NCBI GenBank assembly: GCA_963557065.1
Contig: CAUWCT010000052.1
Span: forward strand, 1-38,899
Direction: 5' to 3'
Source of the DNA: UMGS1370 sp963557065
GTDB taxonomy: Bacteria; Bacillota; Clostridia; Lachnospirales; Lachnospiraceae
Length of the DNA stretch: 38,899 nt
The position numbers and the translations under genes were made by a program. Every line of letters starts with the position of its first letter. The first letter of the stretch is position 1. Below, piece after piece: positions 15,477 through 24,826 of the stretch. The notes below the pieces were generated by a model. That model was given only the letters and a program-made list of their open reading frames with translations. It made no database searches and was not told where the DNA came from.

Positions 15477-16862
15477 TTACTGCTGTGCCAGCAAAAACGG
15501 ATCATTCAGCCGTTTTAAATATTCCTTTAAGATACTTTCATACTTCCGGGCTTCCGGAGCCATATACGTAAGTTCCTTTGGGTTCATCTGATAAGGATCA
15601 GAAACATTGTCATACAGCAGGCGTCTGGGTTCTGCTCCCGGCTCACAGCCCAAATCTACGATATATGTGTGGATTTTGGTGCGGATTCCCCGCCATCCAA
15701 AGGACTTTGGATTCATTCCTCTTTCCCGGTATGGATTTACCAGTTCCGGCATTCCGGGGAACATACAAAGGTATGTATGTTCCGGTTCTTCTTCCCCTCC
15801 GGCTGTCTTTGTAATATAATTTCCCAAAGCCTTTCCCTCTATCGTATCCGGAAGCTTCACTCCCAACAGCTGAAGCAGAGTCGGCATGTGATCCTGACTG
15901 GCAAAGAGAACGTCGCTCTCTCCGGCCGGAATGCCCGGTCCATAAAAATACAGCGGAATTCGGATAGACTCTTCATACCAGATATTCTTTCCATATCTTC
16001 CATGAGAGCCCATACAATCCCCATGGTCTGCGGATAAAACAATCATGGTATCTTCCATCAGGCCGTTTTCTTTCAGGTACCTCAAAAGCCGGCCAAAATT
16101 CTCATCTAATCCGCTGACAGCAGCAAAATATTCCTGCCGTTTCTTCTGATACTCCGGATCCTCTCTAAACGCTTTTGGCACATTCTCCCTGAAGGGAATT
16201 TCTTTTCCTTCATACAAATCCATATATTTTTGCGGAACCAAATCATATGGGGGATGAGGCGGGTTCCAGGAAATAAACAGGCTAAAGGGCCGGGTTTTAT
16301 CTCTGTGCTCCAGGTAGTCGATTGCCGCATCTGTCTCAAATTCAGGCGACCACTTTTCAGCAATCATCATTTCATCTGTATCATGCCAGTAGTGGGGTTT
16401 TAAATGATTATCCATAGCCCCATAAGACAGCCAGTAATCAATGTGGTGACGCCTCTCTCCCGGCGGCGTATAAGCATCCCAATATTGCGCTCCTGATGCC
16501 GGACGGGCATGAAAATTTTCTTCGCTTCCATCCAGATGCCATTTTCCAATATAGGCATTTTCATAGCCTGCTTCATGAAGCACATCTGAAATTGTTACTT
16601 CCTGAGGTCTTAACATAACCACCTCATCCAGGCCAATCTTACAATTCGTCCACATCCCACAGCTTTGGGGATATTTTCCAGTCAGAAGCGCTGCCCTGTG
16701 GGGCGAGCACAATGGATAGGTGCTGACTGCATTGGTGCAGCACATGCTTTCTGCTGCAAATGCATCCATATTCGGCGTTATCACCGGGTCCTCTCCTGCC
16801 GCCCCAACTGCGTGGGCCCGCCACTGATCTGCAAAGATATAAAGCAGATTCTTTGATTTCAT
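15477..16862 (-). CDS. Sulfatase (Cys-type, formylglycine-dependent)
   Basis: A 461-residue arylsulfatase-superfamily enzyme. The sulfatase signature CSPHRAALLTGKYP begins at Cys52, the residue converted to formylglycine by a maturase. Other metal and sulfate residues are visible: FADQWR near the N-terminus, GKWHLDG, and LSADHGDCMGSHG. There is no signal peptide, so it acts in the cytoplasm on imported sulfated sugars. It is the last gene of the permease-permease-binding-protein operon, 20 nt after the binding-protein gene, which ties it to the transported substrate. No maturase of the anSME type is in the window and it must be encoded elsewhere. The exact sulfated sugar cannot be inferred. 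Confidence 0.92.
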   Translation of the reverse strand: MKSKNLLYIFADQWRAHAVGAAGEDPVITPNMDAFAAESMCCTNAVSTYPLCSPHRAALLTGKYPQSCGMWTNCKIGLDEVVMLRPQEVTISDVLHEAGYENAYIGKWHLDGSEENFHARPASGAQYWDAYTPPGERRHHIDYWLSYGAMDNHLKPHYWHDTDEMMIAEKWSPEFETDAAIDYLEHRDKTRPFSLFISWNPPHPPYDLVPQKYMDLYEGKEIPFRENVPKAFREDPEYQKKRQEYFAAVSGLDENFGRLLRYLKENGLMEDTMIVLSADHGDCMGSHGRYGKNIWYEESIRIPLYFYGPGIPAGESDVLFASQDHMPTLLQLLGVKLPDTIEGKALGNYITKTAGGEEEPEHTYLCMFPGMPELVNPYRERGMNPKSFGWRGIRTKIHTYIVDLGCEPGAEPRRLLYDNVSDPYQMNPKELTYMAPEARKYESILKEYLKRLNDPFLLAQQ

Positions 16863-16882
16863 AAGTCTTTTCTTACCCTCTT

Positions 16883-18499
16883 TTATTTAGCAGCATTGCT
16901 TAAATAGGTTTCATATGCTTCCTGATTGATTTCCAGTGCGCGATCAATCCCTCTGGCCTTCAGTTCTGCAATAAACTCATCATATTCTGCTTCAAAATCA
17001 TTTACGCCTAAAATCCAGGACTGGAACTTCTCTTCTACATATGGCTGAATATTTGCCATAATATTCTTGTACTCTGTATCAACATCTGCACTGTACTTTA
17101 AATCTAATTCGCCGTCTGCATAAGGAGGCATGTCTTCGCCAAACCATTCCGGATGAGACTCGTACATTTCGCTGGCCTGTTTTCCTACTTCTGTCATGGT
17201 CGCTTTCTCATATTCGCCGTCCTGGCACATACCGATACGATACTGCGCGCCGATGGAACGAAGATAGCCTACAGGAGTTAACTCAGATTTTAATACCTTA
17301 TCTGTAAAATGCTTGGTTCCGTCTGCATCCTTGGTATAAGTATCGCCTTCAATACCCCAGTTAATCAGCTCGTCCCCCTCTTCAGAGAAGAAGAAATCCA
17401 TAAATTTAATTACAGTTACAGGGTCTTTACACTGAGAAGAAATGCCCCAGCCGGGACCAGGATAGCGGCTGACACGCTCTTTTACCACTCCATGCTGGTC
17501 TGCCGGAGGTGCAAATGGAACCATCTCAAATCCCGGAATTGCATCGGCCAGAGAAGTATTGTAATTGCCGGCACTTACCCAGTCATGCGTACATCCGCCT
17601 AAATCGCCGCTTAACAGCGTATCCCGGCTGGATGCGCCCCTGGTAAAGATTTCCGGATCAATGATGCCTTCCTGATACCACTGAATCATTCCTCTTACAC
17701 CATCTTTAAAGTTTTCTTCCATTGGTTCAAACGTCATTTTTCCATCTCTTGGATAAAAGGTGGTACTCGTATCCCACAGATAGAGATATTCTTCTGGCAT
17801 TTTCCATCCTGCGCGGTCAAACAGCGGAATCTCATCCTTTTGTCCATTGCCGTTTGGATCTTCATTGCGGAACGCATATAATACATCATGGAGTTCATCC
17901 ACAGTGGTGGGAACCTCCAGATTTAACTTGTCCAGCCAGTCTTTCCGAATCCACCAGTATTCAGCGGACAGCAATTCCTGATTCTTTGGCAGATAATAAA
18001 TATTTCCATCCAGAGAGGTTGCTGCCTGGCGATATCTTTCATCCTCTTCCAGCACCTTTTTAATATTCGGCGCATACTGATCAATCAAATCATTTAACGG
18101 AATCAGACCGCCGTCGCGCCCCAGTTTTTCCAGTTCAGAAGCATCTACATATCCGATAATATCTGCAAGCTGTCCGGAACTTAACATCAGATTAAATGCC
18201 TCTTCTTCATTGGAATTGGTCTTGGAAATCGTTCCTTTCAGGCTGACATTGGTCCTCTTTGCCACCTCCTGCCAAACCTGCCAGGACGGGTCAAACGGCA
18301 TGTTGTTAAAATTCAGGAAAATTGTAAATTCCTTTGGCTCTGCGCTGACTAAACTTCCTTCCAGCGTCTCCTCAACCGCCGCGCCTGCTGTCTGTCCGCT
18401 CTCTGCTTTCTCCTCTGTTTTCTGACCGCCGCATCCGGTTGCCAGAGACGCTGTCATAGCTGCTGCCAGCGCCAGTAAAATTACGCGTTGTTTTCTCAT
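16883..18499 (-). CDS. Sugar ABC transporter substrate-binding lipoprotein (LplA-like)
   Basis: A 538-residue extracellular solute-binding protein. A typical lipoprotein signal ends in LATGC, making Cys23 the lipidated residue. The mature part starts with a Glu/Ala/Gly-rich linker and continues into a large family-1 binding fold with many aromatic residues (PSWQVWQ, YWWIRKDWLDKL) suited to oligosaccharides. It lies 21 nt downstream of the second permease gene and just before the sulfatase. The size and neighbours match the LplA/YtcQ group, which handles complex glycans including glycosaminoglycan fragments. A sulfated ligand is inferred from the two flanking sulfatases. Confidence 0.92.
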   Translation of the reverse strand: MRKQRVILLALAAAMTASLATGCGGQKTEEKAESGQTAGAAVEETLEGSLVSAEPKEFTIFLNFNNMPFDPSWQVWQEVAKRTNVSLKGTISKTNSNEEEAFNLMLSSGQLADIIGYVDASELEKLGRDGGLIPLNDLIDQYAPNIKKVLEEDERYRQAATSLDGNIYYLPKNQELLSAEYWWIRKDWLDKLNLEVPTTVDELHDVLYAFRNEDPNGNGQKDEIPLFDRAGWKMPEEYLYLWDTSTTFYPRDGKMTFEPMEENFKDGVRGMIQWYQEGIIDPEIFTRGASSRDTLLSGDLGGCTHDWVSAGNYNTSLADAIPGFEMVPFAPPADQHGVVKERVSRYPGPGWGISSQCKDPVTVIKFMDFFFSEEGDELINWGIEGDTYTKDADGTKHFTDKVLKSELTPVGYLRSIGAQYRIGMCQDGEYEKATMTEVGKQASEMYESHPEWFGEDMPPYADGELDLKYSADVDTEYKNIMANIQPYVEEKFQSWILGVNDFEAEYDEFIAELKARGIDRALEINQEAYETYLSNAAK

Positions 18500-18520
18500 A
18501 ACTATGCTCCTTCTTTCTTT

Positions 18521-19417
18521 TTAACCCTTTACTCCGCCTACCGTAAGTCCTGACTTAAAGTATTTCTGAACAAACGGGAATACTACTAACATCGGAATAA
18601 TTGCAATGATAATAACTGCATAAATAATCGTGGTTGGCGAACTTAAAGATTCCGCCGTAACCAAAGCTGCATCCGAGGCATTGGCCACTCGATCTACAAT
18701 CATTTTCTTTAACATTACCTGCAGCGGCGCTTTTGAATCATCGGTCAAAAGCTGCATTGCCCAGAAATAACTGTTCCAGCGGTTGACTGCATAAAACAGA
18801 CCAACGGTTGCTAAAGCCGGTTTGGACAGCGGCAGGAAAATTTTATAAAAAATAGTAAAATGATTTGCTCCGTCAATAAATGCCGCTTCCTCTAATTCAT
18901 AGGGAACCTGCTCAAAGAAACTCTTCATGATAACCATGTTATATGTATTAATGGCAAATCCCAGAATAATAGCGGTTCTGGTATTTAACAGACCAAAGTC
19001 CTTAAAATTCAGGTACGTCGGGATAATACCGGCATTAAACCACATAGTAAAGATTGCAACCAGTGTAAAAAACTTACGGAACACCAGACGTTTTTTAGAC
19101 AGTGCATATGCCATGGTGGTGGTAAAAAACATATTGACTGCCACACCCACTACTGTATAGAAAATAGTGTTTCCGTATGCCTGCCAGATTCCCGGCTTTG
19201 ACACTGCCTGACGGTAGCTTTCCAGTGTAAAATGCTTGATTGAGAACATAACCGATCCGTTCTCTACATAAAGCGGTTTGCTAAGAGATGCAATCAGTGC
19301 ATAATAAATCGGATAGAGCACCACTAAGGAGATAATAATGCCCATAATAATCATGGCAATATTAAAAATCTTCTCGCCTGTTCCGATGACCTGTCCCTGA
19401 TGTTTTTTCTTTTTCAT
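18521..19417 (-). CDS. Carbohydrate ABC transporter permease (LplC/YtcP-like)
   Basis: A 298-residue inner-membrane permease with about six hydrophobic segments, starting with IFNIAMIIMGIIISLVVLYP. The EAA-type cytoplasmic loop for the ATPase is ELEEAAFIDGANHFTIFYKI. The C-terminal end has the family-typical FVQKYFKSGLTVGGVKG. It starts 10 nt after the first permease. No ATPase gene is in the operon, as is usual for this group, which borrows a shared MsmX-type ATPase (established knowledge). Confidence 0.93.
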   Translation of the reverse strand: MKKKKHQGQVIGTGEKIFNIAMIIMGIIISLVVLYPIYYALIASLSKPLYVENGSVMFSIKHFTLESYRQAVSKPGIWQAYGNTIFYTVVGVAVNMFFTTTMAYALSKKRLVFRKFFTLVAIFTMWFNAGIIPTYLNFKDFGLLNTRTAIILGFAINTYNMVIMKSFFEQVPYELEEAAFIDGANHFTIFYKIFLPLSKPALATVGLFYAVNRWNSYFWAMQLLTDDSKAPLQVMLKKMIVDRVANASDAALVTAESLSSPTTIIYAVIIIAIIPMLVVFPFVQKYFKSGLTVGGVKG

Positions 19418-19427
19418 GTCATCCTCC

Positions 19428-20375
19428 TTACCAAAGCGCGGTGTCTGTAATCTTACGGCTTACCCAGTTGGATAAGGTTACTAAAACAAGTGCAACTACT
19501 GCCTCAAACAAACCAACTGCTGTCGCAAGTCCATAATTGCCGTTTTCAAATCCCAGACGATAAGAATACGTAGCAATTACGTCTGCTGTTGCATAAGTAG
19601 ACGGCTGATACAGAAGAAGGATTGCCTCATATCCTACCTTGACCATCTTTCCAATATTCAGTACAAACATGGTCACAATCGTAGGCATAATAGCCGGCAG
19701 TGTAATATTTTTAATCTTCTGCCATTTTCCAGCCCCATCTACAGTTGCTGCTTCATAAAGCTGCGGGTCGATACCCATGATCGCTGCAATGAAAACCAGT
19801 GCATTAAATCCCGCATTCTGCCACAGCGTCATACCTGTATAAATCCCCCGGAAATACTGGGGCTGTACCATAAAGTAAATCGGTTCAAATCCCAGTTTTT
19901 CCAGAATCATATTGACAATACCGGTGCTGGGAGACAAAAAATTCACTACCATACCACAGACAACTACAACGGATACGAAGTGAGGAAGCAACGTAGCTGT
20001 CTGCGTCATTTTACTGACGAACTTATTTTTCATTTCCGTTACGCAGATGGCAAGAAGAATCGGAACCGGGAAACAAACTACAATCTGCCAGAAGGAAATC
20101 ATCAGAGTATTTTTAAATACCCGGACAAAATCTCTTCCTGTCAGGAAATCTACAAAATTCTTTAATCCTACAAATTCACTTCCTTCAAAACCGCGGAAAA
20201 TATTATAATCGTAAAATGCGATCCGCAGTCCTGTCATTGGCTTGTACGCAAAAGCCAAAAACCACAACAATCCGGGCAGGAGCAGAAGATATAACTGATA
20301 GTTCTTGGCTATGCTTTTTGCTCCTGTTTTCATCCGGGTTCCAAGTGGCGCTTTTTGTTTTGGATGTCGTTTCAT
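19428..20375 (-). CDS. Carbohydrate ABC transporter permease (LplB-like)
   Basis: A 315-residue permease, first gene of the importer operon. A basic N-terminus (KRHPKQKAPLGTRMKTG) precedes the first of about six membrane segments (YLLLLPGLLWFLAFAYKP). The EAA-type loop reads LYEAATVDGAGKWQKIKNITLP. The neighbouring intergenic region carries the two 19-bp direct repeats upstream of its promoter, so transcription is probably activator-dependent. Confidence 0.93.
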   Translation of the reverse strand: MKRHPKQKAPLGTRMKTGAKSIAKNYQLYLLLLPGLLWFLAFAYKPMTGLRIAFYDYNIFRGFEGSEFVGLKNFVDFLTGRDFVRVFKNTLMISFWQIVVCFPVPILLAICVTEMKNKFVSKMTQTATLLPHFVSVVVVCGMVVNFLSPSTGIVNMILEKLGFEPIYFMVQPQYFRGIYTGMTLWQNAGFNALVFIAAIMGIDPQLYEAATVDGAGKWQKIKNITLPAIMPTIVTMFVLNIGKMVKVGYEAILLLYQPSTYATADVIATYSYRLGFENGNYGLATAVGLFEAVVALVLVTLSNWVSRKITDTALW

Positions 20376-20450
20376 CAGGAAACCCCCTTTTTCTTTTTGG
20401 CGTGCACGCTGTTTATACGTTTACTTTACCCTCATCCTGCCCCAAAAGTA

Positions 20451-20510
20451 AATCACCGTTTTTCAACTGGCCTTCTTTTTGCTCAAAATAGAATCATCAT
20501 TTTTCAACTG
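20451..20510. promoter_or_regulatory. Paired 19-bp direct repeats, probable AraC-type activator sites
   Basis: AATCACCGTTTTTCAACTG (20451-20469) and AATCATCATTTTTCAACTG (20492-20510) agree at 17 of 19 positions and start 41 bp apart, close to four helical turns. They lie between the divergent ABC operon and the second sulfatase. The ABC promoter has a TATAAA-like -10 (20412-20417) with no proper -35. Confidence 0.6.
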
Positions 20511-20533
20511 CATCATCAAAGAGTATGATCGCA

Positions 20534-20562
20534 TTGATTTTTGTCATTTTTTATATTATATT
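20534..20562 (+). promoter_or_regulatory. Promoter of the plus-strand sulfatase
   Basis: TTGATT (20534-20539), 17 bp, TATATT (20557-20562), about 60 bp before the ATG and 24 bp downstream of the second direct repeat. Confidence 0.5.
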
Positions 20563-20624
20563 TGGGTAAAAGTTCTGTTTTTTATTAAATTGTACTATTT
20601 CATATAAAGGAAGGAGACGCTCCC

Positions 20625-22100
20625 ATGAATCCATCAAACTATCTGGTTATTATCTGTGACCAGCTCTCTGCCGCTGCTTTAAGTACATATGGCAATTCTT
20701 ATTCCCATACACCCAATTTAGACCGCCTGGCAAAGCGCTCTGCAGTCTGTGAATATGCTTACACTCCATGTCCTCTGTGTCAGCCGGCCCGCGCATCCTT
20801 CTGGACTTCCCGCTATCCCCACGAGACCATGGTGCGGACCAACCTTCCGGTTCAGCGCTATCCTTTTTATAAAGGGGATGATGTCACCAAAACACCAGAA
20901 ACCTTTCCAACGATTTCAGAAGACATTCCAGCCATGGGCCAGTTTTTTTCCAATGCCGGCTACACGTGTGTACATTTTGGAAAAACCCATGACTACGGCG
21001 CATTAAAGGGCTTTGAGGTTGTACCGGATGTACAAATCCAGGTTGACCGTACCAATCCTGCCATCAATTTTGACTATGAGACCTATCTGGATATTGATAC
21101 TACACAAAAAACCGTCCATTGGCTGAAAACTTCCGGTGCAAAAAGTGAAAAACCGTTTTTAGCAGTGGCAGATCTGCAGAACCCGCATAATATCTGTGCC
21201 TATATTGGAGAAAATCAAAATGGTGCAGACCCTGCAAATTTCCCATTGGACAGAGAACTTCCGCCTTTGCCGGAAAATTTTGAATTTGACGACATTCAAA
21301 ACCGCCCCCCGTTTATCCAGTATCTGTGCTGTGCCCACAGACGCCTCCATCACGCCAGCCACTGGAACGCTCAGGATTACCAATATTATCTGTACGCCTA
21401 TTATTACTATTTAAATATGGTAGATCAGCAGATTGGCGAGATTCTAAACGCCCTGGAAGACAGCGGCAAAGCTGAAAACACAGCTGTCTTTTTCTTTGCC
21501 GATCATGGCGAGGGGATGGCGGCTCACCGGATGGTTACCAAATATGGCGTTTTCTATGAAGAAAGCAATCGGGTTCCCTTCTTTGCCTGCGGCCCTGGCA
21601 TATTGGGAGGCAGACGGATTGGAGGAATGTTCTCTCTGTTGGATCTGCTTCCTACAATGTTAGATCATGCCGGCATTTTAAAAGGAACCTTTTCCGGAAA
21701 GAGCCAGCTTTCTGCACTGAGAGGTGACTCTGATTCCACTTCCAACGACTATGCTGCCTCTGAATGGCACGACGAATTCCGGGATTATACCATTCCGGGA
21801 CGAATGATCTGCGATGAGAATTACAAATATACCTGCTACCTGGAGCCAGACAGCGAAGAATTGTTTGATATGAAACGGGATCGTCTGGAACAGAAAAATC
21901 TTGCCCGCCTCCCGGAATATGCCTCCGTTTTAGAGACATACCGTCAAAAACTAAAACAGCATGTACAGGAAACCCATGATGATTTCTTCCATCTTGCCTG
22001 TTCAGACGCTTCTGCTTACCGCAGACACCCCCTTGGATTTGAACACCATGAGGGATTAAGCGCAGTGGAAGTTTATGCCCAAAGTCTGAAAAAAGCATAA
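20625..22100 (+). CDS. Second sulfatase (Cys-type, formylglycine-dependent)
   Basis: A 491-residue sulfatase. The signature CQPARASFWTSRYPHE starts at Cys52, with metal-binding ICDQLSA at the N-terminus, HFGKTHD and FFADHGEGMAAH further on. There is no signal peptide, so it is cytoplasmic. It differs from the sulfatase at 15477-16862 both in the signature (CQPAR against CSPHR) and in length, so the two probably remove sulfate from different positions or sugars. AAGGAAGGAG precedes the ATG. It is divergent from the importer operon and 30 nt upstream of the AraC sensor gene, with which it is likely co-transcribed. Confidence 0.92.
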   Translation: MNPSNYLVIICDQLSAAALSTYGNSYSHTPNLDRLAKRSAVCEYAYTPCPLCQPARASFWTSRYPHETMVRTNLPVQRYPFYKGDDVTKTPETFPTISEDIPAMGQFFSNAGYTCVHFGKTHDYGALKGFEVVPDVQIQVDRTNPAINFDYETYLDIDTTQKTVHWLKTSGAKSEKPFLAVADLQNPHNICAYIGENQNGADPANFPLDRELPPLPENFEFDDIQNRPPFIQYLCCAHRRLHHASHWNAQDYQYYLYAYYYYLNMVDQQIGEILNALEDSGKAENTAVFFFADHGEGMAAHRMVTKYGVFYEESNRVPFFACGPGILGGRRIGGMFSLLDLLPTMLDHAGILKGTFSGKSQLSALRGDSDSTSNDYAASEWHDEFRDYTIPGRMICDENYKYTCYLEPDSEELFDMKRDRLEQKNLARLPEYASVLETYRQKLKQHVQETHDDFFHLACSDASAYRRHPLGFEHHEGLSAVEVYAQSLKKA

Positions 22101-22130
22101 CCATACTTACCATAAAGGACTGAAACTGCA

Positions 22131-24389
22131 ATGAAAAAATTCCGAGGAACCTATAAAATCACCTTATACCGTCTGTTTTTTGCCATTGTTATGATTACTG
22201 CTCTGATTGTCTGCACTCTGATTGGCTGGTTTTTAAACCGCCAGTCAAAGTCTGACTATTCTCATTATCTGGAGCAATCTGCCAATTCGCAAAAAAATCT
22301 TTCTGCACTTTCTGTAAATGTGATCGTGAACGCCATTGGTTCCTGTACCAAAGGAAACGAGATTACCGATTGGGTGGATTCCGCCTCCTTACCGGAATTT
22401 TATTTTAATGCTATTGCTGCCTCTAAACAACTGCAGGCGGCTGCCACAGACATTCTCCAGGTAGAGTACCAGCTGGCAGTTACCCCTTTAAATCCCAGGG
22501 CTTTCCATGGAACTGTCACCGATATGATTCTTACAGGGAATGGTTCCATGACCCTTGAACACTACTGCAAACTGCATTCTATTACGGAAGAGGAATTTTT
22601 AAACCTGGTTGACCATTTTCAGGAAAACGAAGAGCCGGTTGCTTTGCCCGAATACAATCCGGCAACCGGTAAACTGGAAAGTATCCAATATATTGCCAAA
22701 AACATGGGCAAAGAGCATCCATATTTATTTTTTATTACAATTCCTGTAGAATCTCTGGTTTTAAATCCAACCGATGATTCCTTCTTTCTCTATAATGAAT
22801 CCGGTATTTTTGCCTATTCCGATCAGAGCGAAGAAGAAAAGGAGCATGCGGACCAACTGTACGGACATTTAATGGCCTCCCGGGAAACCCTGGATTTTTC
22901 CAGACCCCAGGCAATTCTTGACCAGTATCTGGCTGTAATTGAGATTCCTCACCTGAACTGGTCGATTGCTTACCAGTATCCCCCTCTGCCGCTCCATGTA
23001 GAAAAACTAATCGCATTTCTGCTGACTGTGTGCCTGTTTGTCGCATTTGCGCTGATATTAAGCTATTCTCTTGTGGAAATACTGTATCATCCGGTAAAAG
23101 AACTTTTGGAATCTTCTCCCCTTTCAGAAAAAAGCGGCAAACCCATCAATGAATTTGAAGTGCTCCGCAAAAATATGGAAAAGATTACTGAGTTGGGGGA
23201 CCGGCTTCATGAGACAATGGAGGAAAATGACTCCCTCATGTCTATTCAGTCCTGTAAAGAACTTTTGTTCTCCTCCAATGTCTCACCGGATATGATGCTT
23301 CCTTTTCAAAATCCGGATGCAGATTACTGTGTTGCCATCGGAGAAACTCTGTGCCAGGAAGATGATCGCTCCTATCAGGCCATTGCACTTTTAAAAGGCA
23401 CTGCCTATGACGCCGCTTCTCACAATCCGGACCTGTTTTATATCAATCTGGATTACAACCGATATGCTCTGGTGATTCAGACAGAAAACCTGGATCATGC
23501 CAGCGACATTTTAATGGGAATTCTTCGTCTAATGGAAGACAACCGCTCTCTGTCTGATTCGGATCACAGGATTGTCCTGTCCGATATCCACAGCGGACTG
23601 AGTAATCTTCATACCTGTTATCAGGAAGCCCTGCGAATCCTGGAGTTCCGGTTTTTGCATGCAAAATCCCGGCTCATTACATACCGGGAAATCTCCTCCA
23701 TTGACGCAGTAACCTATTCATATCCGCTGCAGACGGAAAACAAACTGATTCAGTATGCGTTAGAGGGAAAGCCGGAAACGATTGAGATTTTTGAATCTAT
23801 TATCAGGGAAAACATCCGCGACAAGGATCTGTCTAAAGAGACACTCCAAAATCTCATTTATGCGTTGATTGGTACGATTTCCCGCATTTTCCAGGAAATG
23901 AAAACTTCTCCGGAAGAATTTTTAGGCAAAAATATTGATTACCGGTATCTTTATAATCACTGGAATGATTCGGCAGTGTTTATTGAGATTAAAGAGATTC
24001 TGGAAACCATTATCCAGACTGTCCGCCAGAGAGAAAACAGCAGAGATCAGGAACTGTTAAATAAAATGTTGGGATACATTTATGAAAATTATTCTGATGA
24101 CATTATGCTCAATGATCTTGCCGACTATTTAAACATTTCCCCGAAATACTGCGGAATTTTGTTTAAACAGCTTAGCGACAATAACTTCAAGGACTTCCTG
24201 AACCGCTACCGTATTGAGCGTTCCAAAGAAATCCTCACCAACCACCCTTCTGTTAAAATCGTGGATTTGAGCGCCATGGTAGGCTTTAATTCCTCCAACA
24301 GCTTTATCCGGGTGTTCAACAAATATGTGGGGATTACTCCTAAAGCATACCAGGACCGGGTAAGACAGGAACAAAAAAACCGTTTTTAA
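22131..24389 (+). CDS. Membrane-bound AraC family regulator (YesN/LplR type)
   Basis: A 752-residue one-component sensor. A transmembrane helix at about 12-35 and another near 294-318 (LIAFLLTVCLFVAFALILSY) bracket an extracellular domain of about 260 residues. A cytoplasmic linker follows, and the C-terminal 100 residues form an AraC-type DNA-binding domain with two helix-turn-helix units (IMLNDLADYLNISPKYCGILF and VDLSAMVGFNSSNSFIRVFNK). Such proteins sit next to Lpl-type importers and activate them on sensing the extracellular glycan or loaded binding protein. The paired direct repeats at 20451-20510 are the natural candidate target (inference). Confidence 0.92.
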   Translation: MKKFRGTYKITLYRLFFAIVMITALIVCTLIGWFLNRQSKSDYSHYLEQSANSQKNLSALSVNVIVNAIGSCTKGNEITDWVDSASLPEFYFNAIAASKQLQAAATDILQVEYQLAVTPLNPRAFHGTVTDMILTGNGSMTLEHYCKLHSITEEEFLNLVDHFQENEEPVALPEYNPATGKLESIQYIAKNMGKEHPYLFFITIPVESLVLNPTDDSFFLYNESGIFAYSDQSEEEKEHADQLYGHLMASRETLDFSRPQAILDQYLAVIEIPHLNWSIAYQYPPLPLHVEKLIAFLLTVCLFVAFALILSYSLVEILYHPVKELLESSPLSEKSGKPINEFEVLRKNMEKITELGDRLHETMEENDSLMSIQSCKELLFSSNVSPDMMLPFQNPDADYCVAIGETLCQEDDRSYQAIALLKGTAYDAASHNPDLFYINLDYNRYALVIQTENLDHASDILMGILRLMEDNRSLSDSDHRIVLSDIHSGLSNLHTCYQEALRILEFRFLHAKSRLITYREISSIDAVTYSYPLQTENKLIQYALEGKPETIEIFESIIRENIRDKDLSKETLQNLIYALIGTISRIFQEMKTSPEEFLGKNIDYRYLYNHWNDSAVFIEIKEILETIIQTVRQRENSRDQELLNKMLGYIYENYSDDIMLNDLADYLNISPKYCGILFKQLSDNNFKDFLNRYRIERSKEILTNHPSVKIVDLSAMVGFNSSNSFIRVFNKYVGITPKAYQDRVRQEQKNRF

Positions 24390-24402
24390 ATCCATTAATA
24401 AT

Positions 24403-24426
24403 GGGGGGCTGCAGATGCAGTCCCCC
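24403..24426. terminator. Terminator hairpin between the AraC regulator and the DUF1858 gene
   Basis: GGGGGGCTGC, loop AGAT, GCAGTCCCCC: ten pairs including one G-U, between convergent genes. The U-tract is weak on both sides. Confidence 0.55.
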
Positions 24427-24443
24427 GTTGCTGTACTTATATC

Positions 24444-24647
24444 TTAACCTCTGGTTGCCAGAATCTCGTTAATGCCTGTTACCAGCGCATCACAGTCAAT
24501 TCCATGAACCATGCATGCTTCCTCTAAAGATTCTCCCTGAGAAGACGGACAGCCAAGGCAGTGCATACCTGCTCTCATCAAAATCGGAGCGATACAGTCA
24601 TCTACCTGAAGCAGTTCGCCGATTAACATATCTTTACTAATTGACAT
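24444..24647 (-). CDS. DUF1858 domain protein (ScdA N-terminal-like)
   Basis: A 67-residue protein. MSISKDMLIGELLQVDD...APILMRAGMHCLGC is the DUF1858 fold found at the N-terminus of ScdA/RIC-type iron-sulfur and NO-repair proteins and as stand-alone small proteins in anaerobes. The CLGCPSS motif supplies two conserved cysteines and a third is in EEACMVHG. The ATG at 24647 follows AAAAGGAGG; a longer 137-residue frame upstream crosses the promoter and is rejected. It is divergent from the split pyruvate formate-lyase genes and has its own strong promoter. A redox or iron-sulfur link with the lyase is inferred from position only. Confidence 0.85.
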   Translation of the reverse strand: MSISKDMLIGELLQVDDCIAPILMRAGMHCLGCPSSQGESLEEACMVHGIDCDALVTGINEILATRG

Positions 24648-24675
24648 GAGTTTTTCCTCCTTTTGGTGTGCTAAT

Positions 24676-24699
24676 ACAACAAAAACCAAGTTTTGTTGT
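24676..24699. promoter_or_regulatory. Perfect 9-bp inverted repeat in the DUF1858 leader
   Basis: ACAACAAAA (24676-24684), six bases, TTTTGTTGT (24691-24699). It lies between the DUF1858 promoter and its ribosome binding site, so it is either an operator or a 5'-UTR hairpin. Confidence 0.5.
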
Positions 24700-24710
24700 G
24701 CTAGGTACAA

Positions 24711-24739
24711 TATAACACCTTTGCGGTCATTTGACAAGG
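24711..24739 (-). promoter_or_regulatory. Promoter of the DUF1858 gene
   Basis: On the minus strand TTGTCA, 17 bp, TATATT, read from about 24739 down to 24711; both hexamers are close to consensus. Confidence 0.6.
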
Positions 24740-24797
24740 AGCAATCTTTCACAGTTTTGTGTTTCTGTTTTTGAACATAAAATTTTTCCATAGAACC

Positions 24798-24826
24798 TTG
24801 ACATGTATACAGTATTTTTATACAAT
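24798..24826 (+). promoter_or_regulatory. Promoter of the pyruvate formate-lyase operon
   Basis: Consensus TTGACA (24798-24803), 17 bp, TACAAT (24821-24826). TGTATA (24804-24809) and TATACA (24819-24824) form an inverted repeat across the spacer and the -10, a possible repressor site. Confidence 0.75.
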
